From positions 47,796 to 111,795 of the forward strand of contig CAYTTY010000006.1 in the NCBI GenBank assembly GCA_964440935.1: 64,000 nt of DNA, in the 5' to 3' direction. Source of the DNA: WJJR01 sp964440935. Lineage in GTDB: Bacteria > Zixibacteria > MSB-5A5 > WJJR01. The notes under the pieces were generated by a model, which did no database searches, was not told the origin of the DNA, and saw only the letters and a list, made by a program, of their open reading frames with translations. Of the stretch, positions 1-9,573 are shown piece by piece (position 1 is the first letter of the stretch; each line of letters opens with the position of its first letter). The position numbers and the translations under genes are program-made.

Positions 1-263
1 AGATCTCCATTTTCGACATGTACCCGAACGATCGGTGCGGACACTTCCGGATAGATCGCGACCTGGTTTTTGGCTCGAACCACGCCGCTCAGTCGCTCGG
101 TCAGTGGGAGGGATCCGAATTGGGCCTGCACCGCCTCGACGGCCGGGATGAGGGTACCGGCGGCATTGCCACGATTGGATTCAGACGTGGGTCCACCGCA
201 CGACAGGAAGGCTAAGCCTATAGCGCACAAAAAGATAGCTCGTGTGAGGGGACGCCGGATCAT
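1..263 (-). CDS. RND efflux periplasmic adaptor (membrane fusion protein), N-terminal part
   Basis: Only the first 87 codons lie in the window; the gene runs off the left edge. The start is ATG at 263. The N-terminus is a lipoprotein signal (MIRRPLTRAIFLCAIG, then LAFLSCGG, where LSC is the lipobox cysteine). It is followed by a segment ending in LSGVVRAKNQVAIYPEVSAP and IVRVHVENGD. This is the hallmark start of HlyD/AcrA-type adaptors, in which the first beta strands lead into the biotinyl-lipoyl domain. The family bridges an inner-membrane RND pump and an outer-membrane channel. The pump would lie outside the window, and the substrate cannot be told. The family call is firm; the partner is inference. 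Confidence 0.75.
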   Translation of the reverse strand, partial: MIRRPLTRAIFLCAIGLAFLSCGGPTSESNRGNAAGTLIPAVEAVQAQFGSLPLTERLSGVVRAKNQVAIYPEVSAPIVRVHVENGD

Positions 264-470
264 GATGTCGAATATACAGCTTTAGCACAGCCGCAATCCA
301 CGACCAATTACGAACTTTGGCTTAAGGGGATCAGTGTCGGCGGCGAGCCATGTGATGTATTTACCCGAAATACTCGGAGCTTGTTCCAATTGAACCGCGA
401 TATCTGACGGTTGGAAGGGCACGCCAGGGATTGAACAGATAGTCAGTCGAGCAGCGGGTCAGTCAGGCTA

Positions 471-2590
471 TTACGAATCGTCGTTGTCCTTATAAAAGCT
501 ATGCGCCGATTCCCAGCGGAGATACAGGTTGAAAAGGACACGGCCGAAGTTCTCGCGGGTGTATTGGGTGTGATGCGGTGACACCTCTTCGCATTCATCG
601 AGCAGGCGTGACTTGAGTTGACGATGCGTCAATTGCGGGAAGCGGTCGGCAAGTTGTGCGAGATATGCGCTGACCAATGGGGCGGCGAGGCTGGTGCCGG
701 CGCCAACTGTGTAATTGTCACCGTCGCACAACGGAAGCATCTTGCGAACACTGTCGGGGACATGGCGCGACAGAGCGGTGATGACCGGCGCACCGACCGC
801 ATAGAGATCGGGTTTTGCCTGCAGCCAGTGACGTGCCGGGCCCTGGCTTGATGAATGCAAAAGGCTGTCGTGCTGCCAGAACCTGGCATACGCGCTGATA
901 TCCTCACAGACGGAGATGTACGTGTCGTCATCAAGCTTTGAATACGCACCGACCGTGACGACTTCAGGAACGCTGGCGCCGGAGCGGATCTTGTACCCAT
1001 TGTGATTGCTTACGGGCGATGTTGCTTTGACGAGATTGCGCGGGCGCACATCCCAGATGTAGGCATCCCACACGCCGGTGCCGCCGGTAATGGCAATCGT
1101 CCATTCGCCTTCCGCCAGCGGGTTGCCGTTCACACGGCCGCGTCGATACCCGTCGGCGAGATCAATGCGGAACCGGCCCCAGCGGGGCTCCGGCGCCGAT
1201 TCGCCATAGGTGATCATCAGTGTGTCATCGTCGATCAACACACACCCGTCCGGTGAGTTGATCGTGTAGTTGGAGATGTTGTCGGGGCCGATCGGACTGA
1301 AGACCGACTTGCCGCCGGGAGCCGTGACCGTAATCGAGCAGGGCTGGCTGTACGGATACCACACTTCCACGCGACAACGATCCAGTGTATCCGCGACCGT
1401 GGCGTTGATTTCGAGGGTGAATTCACCGGGCAGGTCATCGCGCGCATGCATCCGGCGGTTTTCCTGCTCCGCGTACGCATCGCGATGCCGCGGTCGAATG
1501 GACACCGTACTGTCATAGTTCTCGTTGCCGGCGGCGACGACGATGCCCTTCAGATATCCACCGAGGCTATACTTATGCAGGAGATCGTAGAGTCGCGACT
1601 CGTACGGATCACTGAATACATCACGCGGGCCGCGCTTGGAGCCAATGCTCAAATTGATGACGTAATTGCGCTTCAGGACTGTCGTGGCGATGCTATCGAC
1701 AAAATCGAGGGCTGCCAGCAAGCCTTTCGGATAGTCTGAGACATACCAGTCACCCAACATCTTGACAACGATGAGATCGGATGCCGGCGCATTCACCGCC
1801 GCGACCGAAGCGACTGACGTACCGTGGCCCAGTTCATCGGTGACGAACTCGACACGGTCTGCGACGTGCTCTGCGATGTCGGCACTGTCATAGATGATGC
1901 CAGGCACACCGTGGATCAGACGCTGGTCGGGTGACGGTACCGTCTGATCGAAGATGCAGAGCAGACGTGAGGTATTCGATTGTTCTCTAATGAAGGCTTC
2001 GTGGTGCGGATCGATTCCCTGATCGATGACGGCGATCAGCGTGCCTTTTTTTTTGCGTCGCTGTCATCGGTGGAGATGGGCGGACCATCTGTCGGTTCAC
2101 TGGAGAGAAACACGCTCGAACCGAGGCTGCCGCCGCTCTCGATACCGGTGATCTTCAGGACCGAGGACACGGAATTCAGGTCGGGCAGGCGGGTGATCGG
2201 GAACTCGCCGTAGAGGACACTCCCGTAACCGTGAACAGAGCTGTTGGTATAACGCTGGACGGCCGTCTGCGCCTCCTGAACAGAGTCTTTGACAACGCTG
2301 ACCTGCAATGGCAGCCAGTACTCGCCGTTACGTTGATCGAACTTGACAAAATCGCGATAGAACTCCGGATCGACGACGGTGGAATCAGACTGATCGTCGC
2401 CGTTTTCGGCAACCGTAACGGAGCGGTACAGGTTAACCAGGATCGGGGCGACTTTGCTCATCTCGGTGCCGGACTCTTCGGCACTCACCAGTTGCGGCGA
2501 CACCCAGATCAACGCACAGAACAGAAGCGCCACCACGCTTGTCAGCGTGATCCATTTCCCATGTTTACTATGTTCACGTTGCAGCATCAT
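471..2590 (-). CDS. Secreted subtilisin-like serine protease (S8), two frames joined by a candidate -1 frameshift
   Basis: The gene is split between two overlapping frames. The first (ATG 2590; GTG 2605 is possible) has a signal or anchor segment (ITLTSVVALLFCALIWV) and a roughly 120-residue propeptide-like region, and it stops at 2036. The second stays open upstream of its first ATG and carries the catalytic Asp (IAVIDQGIDP), His (DELGHGTSVASVAA) and Ser (GAGTSLAAPLVS) motifs. The Asp motif lies before any ATG of frame two, so neither frame alone makes a protease. Reading -1 at the nine-A run (2046-2054) joins them into one protein of about 700 residues: signal, propeptide, then S8 domain with an inserted beta-rich segment (VEVWYPYSQPCSITVTAPGG). 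The frames may be joined by ribosomal frameshifting, by transcriptional slippage, or only by correction of a sequence error. The family assignment is firm. Confidence 0.8.
2019..2051 (-). promoter_or_regulatory. Candidate programmed -1 frameshift signal
   Basis: In the subtilase mRNA the zero frame reads GCA AAA AAA AAG GCA CGC TGA, placing the dnaX-type slippery heptamer A_AAA_AAG (2051-2045) two codons before the stop. Five bases later comes a 7-bp hairpin, CTGATCG-CCGTCAT-CGATCAG (2039-2019). A -1 slip continues as GTLIAVIDQGIDP, which is the catalytic Asp motif. Slippery site, short spacer and stem are all seen directly. Whether they work is inference. Confidence 0.55.
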
Positions 2591-2817
2591 GTCGTCTATT
2601 AACACTCACTGTTCCATCAGTGCGCGTGAGGAGGACGTTTCGATTCGGACATCAACCTCACGGGCATCCTATCCCCATCACAACGCCTGGAAGCTACGAG
2701 CCGTTGGTCGGAAGTCAAGTTGCAGGCGGGCGGAGGGTGATAATAGGCCTAAGAATTAACCTGCTCTTAACGCAGAGGCACGTCAGAGTGAAGTTTTCCA
2801 CATCTGCCCGATTTGCC

Positions 2818-5800
2818 TTAGGCACCAACCTCTTCCGCTTCGACCTCTTGTGGGGCCTGCATCGGCAGGTGCGGCGCCAGCCACATCTTAATCTCATCGA
2901 GAGAGACGTTTTTCCGTCTGGCATAGTCCTCGGCTTGGTCCATGCCGATACGTCCGATTCCGAAGTAACGCGATTCGGGATGCGCAAAATAGAAGCCACT
3001 GACGGCCGCTTCGGGGGTCATCGCGAAGCTTTCGGTCAGGCTCATGCCGATGCTTGATTCGACATTGAGGACATCCCACAACGTTTGCTTCTCGGTATGA
3101 TCGGGACAGGCCGGATAACCCGGTGCGGGACGGATGCCGCGGTACTTTTCGGCGATCAGGTCTTTGTTGCTGAGTGCGTCACCGGTCTCATAGCCCCAGT
3201 ATTCACGGCGGACGCGTTCGTGCAACCGTTCGGCGAGCGCTTCGGCGAGACGATCGGCAATCGCTTTGGCCATGATGGCCATGTAGTCATTGTGGTCGGC
3301 TTGATAGTGTTTAACCAAATCGTCCATGCCAAAGCCTGCGCTGACGGCGAACAGCCCAATGTAGTCGTTGACGTTCGAATCGACCGGTGCAACGTAATCG
3401 GCGAGACAGAGACACGCCCGGTTGCGTGCATTGTCACGCTGCTGGCGCAGGAAGTGAAGCGTGGTCAGCACGTCGTTGCGCGAATCATCGGTGTAGACGA
3501 TGACATCGTCGCCGTCGGCATTCGCCGGATAGAATCCGAGCGTGGCGCGGGCGGTCAGGAGTTTGTTGTCGACAATCTCCCTGAGCAGCTTTGTAGCATC
3601 ATCGTACAGTTCGCGCGCCTGCGCGCCGGTGCGTTTGTACTCGAGAATCTTGGGAAACCGGCCGGGGATATCCCACACGCTGAAAAACGGGGTCCAGTCG
3701 ATGTAGTCGAGCAATTCGTCGAGCGGATACGGATCGATGACCGCAATGTCGAGTGTGCCGGGCTTCGGCGGAGTGTATTCGTTCCAATCAAATTCCAGGC
3801 GGCGCTCGCGAGCGTCGTCCAAAGAGAGAATGTCCTCTGCCTGCGTCCGGTCCGCGTGCGACTGGCGCAGCTTTTTGTACTGCTCACGGGTCTCCTTGAC
3901 GAAGTCCTTGGAATGTTCCTCGGTGAGCAGTTTGCGCACGACTCCGGCTGCGGTCGATGCATCTTTCACATAAACCGTCGACCCGAAGTAGTGCGGTTCG
4001 ATTTTGACCGCGGTATGAATTTTCGATGTGGTCGCGCCACCGATCAACAAGGGAATGTCAAAGTCCTGTCGTGACATCTCTTGCGCAATGCGCGACATCT
4101 CGTGCAACGACGGTGTAATCAGGCCACTGAGGCCGATGATGTCGACGTCTTCTTTGCGCGCAGTGTCCAGGATGGTTTCCGCCGGAACACGCACACCGAG
4201 ATCGATGACTTCGTAGTTGTTGCAACCCAGGACAACGCCGACAATATTTTTGCCGATATCGTGCACGTCGCCTTTGACCGTGGCCATCAGGATCTTGCCG
4301 TGTGATTGATTGTTCTCGCCCGATCCCTCCTGATCGATGTAGGGGAGCAGGACCGCCACGGCCTTTTTCATGACGCGGGCTGACTTGATCACCTGGGGCA
4401 GAAACATTTTACCCGACCCGAACAAGTCACCCACGATGTTCATGCCGTCCATCAGCGGCCCTTCAATGACTTTCAAGCCACTTTGGATTTTAGCATACGC
4501 TTCTTCGGTGTCTTCTTCGATATGGTCGACGATTCCTTCGACGAGTGCATGTTCGAGACGCTTTTCGACCGTCCACTCGCGCCAGGCGGTATCTTTTTGT
4601 TTGTTGGCGGTTGCACCTTTGAATTTGGTCGCCTCGTCGAGCAATCGCTGGGTCGCGTCGTCGCGTCGGTCGAGGATGACGTCTTCAACCATCTCGCGCA
4701 ATTCGGGATCGATGTCGTCGTACACTGCCAACTGCGCCGGATTGACAATGCCCATCGTCATGCCTGCCTTGATGGCGTGGTAGAGGAACACCGAATGCAT
4801 CGCCTGGCGGATGGTTTCATTGCCACGGAACGAGAACGACAGATTGCTGACGCCGCCCGAAATCAGGCAGCGCGGCATCTCCTGTGTGATGAGGCGTGCC
4901 GCCTCAATGAAATCGATCGCGTAACGCCGGTGTTCTTCCAAGCCGGTGGCGACGGTGAAGATATTCAAGTCGAAGATGATGTCTTCGGGTGGGAAGTCCA
5001 GCTCTGTTGTCAGCATCTTGTAGACGCGACGGCAGATGTCGACTTTGTGGTCGGAGGATTCAGCCTGGCCTTTCTCATCGATGGCCATGACCACGGCGGC
5101 GGCGCCGTAGGCGCGGACCAGCTTCGCCTGCTCGAGAAAGACCTCGGGTCCTTCCTTCAAACTGATCGAATTGACAATGCCTTTGCCTTGCACGCATTTC
5201 AATCCGGCTTCGAGCACCGCCCAGTCGGATGAGTCGACCATTACCGGCACACGGCTGATTTCGGGTTCCGAGGCGATCAAGTTGAGAAACCTGGTTATCG
5301 CCACAGGACCGTCGAGCATGGCATCGTCCATGTTGACATCGATTATTTGCGCGCCGTTCTGAACTTGGTGACGCGCGACGTCGAGGGCGGCGTCGTAGTC
5401 ATTTTCACGGATCAAACGCGCGAACCGTCGCGATCCCGCAACGTTGGTGCGCTCGCCGACATTGACGAAGAGCGATTCCTCATCAATCGTCAGCGGCTCC
5501 AAACCACTCAGACGTGTCGCGAGCGGAACGTCCGGTACTTCGCGCGGTGTAATGCCGGCGATGGCTTTGGCGATGGCACGGGTGTGGTCGGGTCCGGAGC
5601 CGCAGCAACTGCCGACGATATTGACCAGTCCGCTTTCGGCGTATTCGGCCAGCAACTCCGCCATCTGGTCGGGTGTTTGATCGTAACCGCCGAATTCATT
5701 CGGTAAACCGGCGTTCGGATGGGCAGACACAAAGACGTCGGCAATGCGCGAGATTTCCTTCACGTACTGCCGCAGCGCGTCGCCGCCCAAAGCGCAGTTG

Positions 5801-6537
5801 AGCCCGACGCAGAAGGGATTGGCGTGGCGTACCGAATGCCAAAACGCTTCGGTTGTCTGTCCGGACAGTGTGCGTCCGCTGGCATCGGTGATGGTGCCGG
5901 AAATCCAAACCGGCAGTTTGTGTCCCAGCCCTTCGAAGACGCGATGAATTGCCATAATCGCGGCTTTGGCGTTGAGGGTATCGAAGATCGTTTCGACCAG
6001 CAGGATCTGTGCACCGCCGTTGACCAACCCACGCGCGGCTTCCGCGTACGCATCGCGCAGTTCATCGAACGATGTGTTGCGCGCACCGGGATCGTTGACG
6101 TCGGGGGAAATCGACGCCGTGCGATTGGTCGGCCCCATAACACCGGCGACAAAGCGCGGTTTGTCGGGCTGTTTTTGCGTGAACTCATCGGCCGCCTCGC
6201 GCGCCAGCCGGGCCGAGGCCTCGTTCATTTCGTAGGCATGCTTTTCGAGTTCGTAATCGGCTTGGGCGATCGACGTGGACGTGAATGTGTTGGTGCTGAT
6301 GATGTCGGCGCCCGCCTCGAGGTAGTCAGTATGCAGTTGCGTGACAATCTCGGGGCGTGACAACGAGAGGATATCGTTATTGCCCTCCAGCAGGCTCGGA
6401 TGATCTTTGAACCGCTCACCTTTGAAATCGTCTTCGGTCAGTTCATGGGCTTGCAGCGCCGTTCCGGTGGCGCCGTCAAGGAGGAGGATGCGTCGGGTTA
6501 GAATGTCAGTTAAGGTTGTGAATACGTCATTCGCCAT
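2818..6537 (-). CDS. metH: Cobalamin-dependent methionine synthase MetH
   Basis: Transfers a methyl group from methyltetrahydrofolate to homocysteine through bound cobalamin. The protein is 1,239 residues, the usual full MetH length. The domains come in order: homocysteine methyltransferase (LLLDGATGTALQ at the N-terminus; zinc cysteines in GLNCALGG and VGSCCGSGPDH), pterin-binding (NVGERTNVAGSRRF, QIIDVNMDD), cobalamin cap and B12-binding (DVHDIGKNIVGVVLGC, where the His is the lower cobalt ligand), and the reactivation domain (SFAMTPEAAVSGFYF, HPESRYFGIGRIG). I chose ATG 6537 because homology begins there and GGAG/AGGA precede it; an upstream extension to 6657 is possible but lacks family resemblance. 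The gene stands alone. I see no B12 or S-box riboswitch in the short upstream gap. Confidence 0.97.
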   Translation of the reverse strand: MANDVFTTLTDILTRRILLLDGATGTALQAHELTEDDFKGERFKDHPSLLEGNNDILSLSRPEIVTQLHTDYLEAGADIISTNTFTSTSIAQADYELEKHAYEMNEASARLAREAADEFTQKQPDKPRFVAGVMGPTNRTASISPDVNDPGARNTSFDELRDAYAEAARGLVNGGAQILLVETIFDTLNAKAAIMAIHRVFEGLGHKLPVWISGTITDASGRTLSGQTTEAFWHSVRHANPFCVGLNCALGGDALRQYVKEISRIADVFVSAHPNAGLPNEFGGYDQTPDQMAELLAEYAESGLVNIVGSCCGSGPDHTRAIAKAIAGITPREVPDVPLATRLSGLEPLTIDEESLFVNVGERTNVAGSRRFARLIRENDYDAALDVARHQVQNGAQIIDVNMDDAMLDGPVAITRFLNLIASEPEISRVPVMVDSSDWAVLEAGLKCVQGKGIVNSISLKEGPEVFLEQAKLVRAYGAAAVVMAIDEKGQAESSDHKVDICRRVYKMLTTELDFPPEDIIFDLNIFTVATGLEEHRRYAIDFIEAARLITQEMPRCLISGGVSNLSFSFRGNETIRQAMHSVFLYHAIKAGMTMGIVNPAQLAVYDDIDPELREMVEDVILDRRDDATQRLLDEATKFKGATANKQKDTAWREWTVEKRLEHALVEGIVDHIEEDTEEAYAKIQSGLKVIEGPLMDGMNIVGDLFGSGKMFLPQVIKSARVMKKAVAVLLPYIDQEGSGENNQSHGKILMATVKGDVHDIGKNIVGVVLGCNNYEVIDLGVRVPAETILDTARKEDVDIIGLSGLITPSLHEMSRIAQEMSRQDFDIPLLIGGATTSKIHTAVKIEPHYFGSTVYVKDASTAAGVVRKLLTEEHSKDFVKETREQYKKLRQSHADRTQAEDILSLDDARERRLEFDWNEYTPPKPGTLDIAVIDPYPLDELLDYIDWTPFFSVWDIPGRFPKILEYKRTGAQARELYDDATKLLREIVDNKLLTARATLGFYPANADGDDVIVYTDDSRNDVLTTLHFLRQQRDNARNRACLCLADYVAPVDSNVNDYIGLFAVSAGFGMDDLVKHYQADHNDYMAIMAKAIADRLAEALAERLHERVRREYWGYETGDALSNKDLIAEKYRGIRPAPGYPACPDHTEKQTLWDVLNVESSIGMSLTESFAMTPEAAVSGFYFAHPESRYFGIGRIGMDQAEDYARRKNVSLDEIKMWLAPHLPMQAPQEVEAEEVGA

Positions 6538-6646
6538 TTCGTGTCCTATCTCCAGTTGTTGCCGGGGATTACGTACAAATAAATACAACGGATATGACAG
6601 TTGCTTTGATTGGTTTAATCCGAGGATTTTCCCCTGATTATACAAA

Positions 6647-6676
6647 CAGCCCGTCATCGAAGATGATGACGGGCTG
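6647..6676 (-). terminator. Hairpin terminator after pckG
   Basis: A perfect 12-bp stem (CAGCCCGTCATC and its complement) with a 6-base loop lies about 50 bases past the pckG stop. On the minus strand it is followed by TTTGTATAAT. The U-tract is short, so termination is likely but not certain. metH starts just beyond it. Confidence 0.65.
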
Positions 6677-6724
6677 TGAGTTACACAAAAAGCACGTGTT
6701 CAACAGAGTTGAACAACCGGCCTG

Positions 6725-8557
6725 TTACGCTTTGTTTAAACGCTCCCGCAGGGCCTTCAGTTGGTCCCGCAGTTCTTCGGGCAGGCGGTCGCCGAACTGC
6801 TTTTGATGTTCTTCGATCATATCGGCTTCTTTGAGCCAGCTCTCTTTGTCGACCTTGAGCAGATCTGCCATGATTTCTACGGAGATGTCGTTTTCGATCC
6901 CTTTCAGCTCAATGGCGTTCGGGGATGGGAGAATGCCGACGGCTGACTCGACGGATTCGCCTTCGTCGTCGCAGCGCTCGAAGACCCATTTGAGAACGCG
7001 CGAGTTTTCACCGAAGCCCGGCCAGATGAATTTCCCGTTGTCATCGGTGCGGAACCAGTTCACGCTGAAGATCTTCGGCAGTTTGTCTTTGTCGCCCTGC
7101 TGGCCGAGCTTGATCCAGTGCTTGAAGTAGTCACCCATGTGGTAGCCGCAGAACGGTTTCATGGCGAATGGGTCGCGACGGACGGTGCCGGCCTTGAGGT
7201 CGAGCGCGGCCGCGGTGACCTCGGAGCCCATGCTGGAACCGATGAAGACCCCGTGGTTCCAGTCGAACGCCTCGTACACCAAGGGAACGGTACTGGGGCG
7301 ACGTCCGCCGAACAGGAAGGCGCTGATCGGCACACCGTTGGGATCTTCCCACTCGGGTGCGATCACAGGGCAGTTGCTTGCCTTGGCAGTGAATCGTGAA
7401 TTCGGATGAGCGGCCGGTTCTGTGGCCGAGTCAGCCGTCCAATCGCGATTCTTCCAGTCGATCAGCTTGCCCGGTGGTGGGTAGCCGATGCCTTCCCACC
7501 AAATATCATTGTCCTCGGTTAACGCCACATTGGTGAAGATGCTGTCCTTTTCAATCGACTTCATCGCGTTCGGATTCGATTTCATCGAGGTCCCGGGCGC
7601 CACGCCGAAGAAGCCCGCTTCGGGGTTGATGGCGTAGAGTCGCCCATCTTTGCCGAAACGCATCCAGGCGATGTCGTCGCCGACGGTTTCCACTTTCCAA
7701 CCGGGGATCGTCGGGATCAGCATTGAGAGGTTCGTTTTACCGCAGGCCGACGGGAAGGCGCCGGTGATGTACTTCACCTTGCCTTGCGGGTTGGTCAGCT
7801 TGAGAATCAACATGTGCTCGGCGAGCCATCCTTCGTCGCGCGCCTGCACCGAAGCGATGCGCAGGGCCAGACATTTCTTGCCGAGCAGCGCGTTGCCGCC
7901 GTAACCGGAACCGTACGACCAGATCTCACGCGTCTCCGGGAAGTGGGAGATGTACTTCTCTTCGATCGGTGCGCAGGGCCAGTAGCCGTTGTCTGATTCA
8001 CCCTCTTTGAGCGGTTTGCCGACCGAGTGCAAACACGGAATGAACTCGCCATCATCGCCCAGAACCTTGAGCACTTCGGTGCCAACCCGCGTCATGATGT
8101 GCATGTTGGTCACGACGTACGGCGAATCGGTGATTTGCATGCCGATCTTGGCAATCGGCGAGCCGACGGGACCCATGGAGAACGGGATCACGAAAAGGGT
8201 CCGCCCGCGCATACACCCTTTATACATGCCGCGCAGCGTCCCTTTCAATTCCTCGGGATCGATCCAGTTGTTCGTCGGGCCGGCATCGCTTTCCTTTTTG
8301 GAGGCGATGTAGGTCCGGTTTTCGACACGGGCGACATCGGACGGATCGGAACGGAACAGGTGGCTGCCCGGTCGTTTCTCTTTATTGAGTTCGATGGCCA
8401 ATCCTTCCTTGACCATCTCGTCAAAGAGGCGGTCGTACTCCTCCTTCGATCCATCGCACCAGTGGACCGCGTTTGGTTGGCATTGTTCGACCCAATGGTC
8501 GACCCATTCATTCAGCTTTTGATGATTGGTCACGTGTTCGACAGTTACTTGGCTCAT
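6725..8557 (-). CDS. pckG: Phosphoenolpyruvate carboxykinase (GTP)
   Basis: Interconverts oxaloacetate plus GTP with PEP, CO2 and GDP, in gluconeogenesis or anaplerosis. The protein is 610 residues, typical of the GTP-type enzyme and unlike the roughly 530-residue ATP type. The P-loop/kinase-1 motif FPSACGKTNLSML carries the conserved reactive Cys. Other family landmarks are YVVTNMHIMTRVG, FIGSSMGSEVTAAA and PFCGYHMGDYFKHW. I chose ATG 8557 (MSQVTVEHVTNHQ) because family similarity begins there and GGGGAA lies just upstream; the 79 residues of open frame before it look non-coding. Monocistronic, with a terminator hairpin downstream. Confidence 0.96.
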   Translation of the reverse strand: MSQVTVEHVTNHQKLNEWVDHWVEQCQPNAVHWCDGSKEEYDRLFDEMVKEGLAIELNKEKRPGSHLFRSDPSDVARVENRTYIASKKESDAGPTNNWIDPEELKGTLRGMYKGCMRGRTLFVIPFSMGPVGSPIAKIGMQITDSPYVVTNMHIMTRVGTEVLKVLGDDGEFIPCLHSVGKPLKEGESDNGYWPCAPIEEKYISHFPETREIWSYGSGYGGNALLGKKCLALRIASVQARDEGWLAEHMLILKLTNPQGKVKYITGAFPSACGKTNLSMLIPTIPGWKVETVGDDIAWMRFGKDGRLYAINPEAGFFGVAPGTSMKSNPNAMKSIEKDSIFTNVALTEDNDIWWEGIGYPPPGKLIDWKNRDWTADSATEPAAHPNSRFTAKASNCPVIAPEWEDPNGVPISAFLFGGRRPSTVPLVYEAFDWNHGVFIGSSMGSEVTAAALDLKAGTVRRDPFAMKPFCGYHMGDYFKHWIKLGQQGDKDKLPKIFSVNWFRTDDNGKFIWPGFGENSRVLKWVFERCDDEGESVESAVGILPSPNAIELKGIENDISVEIMADLLKVDKESWLKEADMIEEHQKQFGDRLPEELRDQLKALRERLNKA

Positions 8558-8730
8558 AGCAATTCCCCTTGGCTGGACGGCGAAAGCGCCTTGTGGACGG
8601 CGATTTGCTGCCGCCACTACCTCAAAATCTATTGATAGGCGATTTTCGGTCTGATTGCAAACGGGTGAGCAACTTAGCAATCTGGTGGGGGGACTTTTTG
8701 ACAGGAGGAGACCGTACTTGAACCGTTGGT

Positions 8731-8957
8731 CTAGTGTCATGTCACGCACCAAGAGCCGGACAGAACTCCGTAGGGCAGGAGCACCGGGCGCCATGCGTGC
8801 TCGGCATGGTCAATTCGGCTGCCCGCCCGGGGCTCCTGCCGGACACGCGACAACGCCATCGGCAGGAGCCCTGCGCTGCCAGCGCCCCCGCCGTCTCCGG
8901 AGTCACGGACGCGCAGTGCTCCTGCCCTACGACATATCACACGTGACACAACACTAG
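8731..8957. repeat. MITE-like repeat, long copy
   Basis: Bounded by terminal inverted repeats: left CTAGTGTCATGTCACG, right CGTGACACAACACTAG. Inside, GTAGGGCAGGAGCAC and GTGCTCCTGCCCTAC form a second inverted pair. It has no coding capacity. Its right end shares CTAG with the left end of the next copy. Confidence 0.7.
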
Positions 8958-9098
8958 TGTCATGTCATGCACCAAGAGCCGGACAGGCGACAACGCCATC
9001 GGCAGGAGCCCTGTGCTGCCAGCGCCCCCCGCAGTCTCCGAAGTCATGGACGCGCAGTGCTCCTGCCCTACGACATATCACGCGTGACATAACACTAG
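8954..9098. repeat. MITE-like repeat, short copy
   Basis: Same ends as the preceding element and nearly identical over its length, but it lacks about 82 internal bases. The missing block in the long copy is flanked by direct copies of GCCGGACA, as expected from a deletion between short repeats. Together the two copies fill most of the 8,558-9,171 gap, which has no gene. Confidence 0.7.
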
Positions 9099-9183
9099 AC
9101 GCGCCTGTGGCGCACTGAAACGCCCTTTTCAGAAGTCACAATAAAACCCTCAACACCAAGCAACTAATTCCGTGGTAGTTCTT

Positions 9184-9395
9184 ATGGAACGGCTCTCGAA
9201 TTACTGGTTGGGGATACGTGCGCTACGGATGTCCGGGCTGGTCAGTGCATGGGCTCTGGTGCTGGCCATCCCCGCGACGGCGGGGATCGACGGTCATTGG
9301 GAGGGTGCGTTCAACCGCCAGGGTGCCATTCAAACGGTCTCGTTTGATTTTCAGCATACCGATGCAAGATGGATCGGTACATACGACATCCCGGC
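9184..9395 (+). pseudogene. Remnant of a secreted protein gene, cut off by a repeat element
   Basis: About 70 codons remain (ATG 9184; GTG 9172 is possible). They encode a signal peptide (LVSAWALVLAIPATAG) and then GIDGHWEGAFNRQ...RWIGTYDIP. This resembles the N-terminal segment found before alpha/beta-hydrolase domains in some secreted enzymes; that assignment is tentative. The frame runs straight into the repeat beginning at 9396, whose sequence supplies a stop 10 codons later. No continuation is found beyond the repeat, so the rest is lost. It is the only plus-strand gene in this part of the window. Confidence 0.5.
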
Positions 9396-9557
9396 TAGTG
9401 TCGTGTCCCGGAAGTCCGTTAAGTAAGTCTGCGCGGCTGGTCCCGAGCGTGGCGTGACCCGCCCTCGGGTGATGCCTTGTCGGTATGGGAGATCGCCGTC
9501 ACGCGAGGGCGCGTGACGGCACTTTGGAATCGGACAGTTCTTCTGCCAATTGCTATA
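9396..9557. repeat. MITE-like element of the TAGTGTCGTGTCC family, partial copy
   Basis: Begins TAGTGTCGTGTCCCGGAAGT and contains the two palindromic modules of this family (GTCACCC/GGGTGAC-like and GTCACGCGAGGGCGCGTGAC). It shares long stretches with the copies at 46,542 and 46,903 but lacks a matching right end, so it is probably truncated. It terminates the preceding gene remnant. Confidence 0.7.
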
Positions 9558-9573
9558 CAACGTGCATGCATCT

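Noticed and set aside
6538..6646. Possible cobalamin riboswitch upstream of metH
   Set aside because: The gap is about 110 bases and lacks the B12-box and the expected stem pattern.
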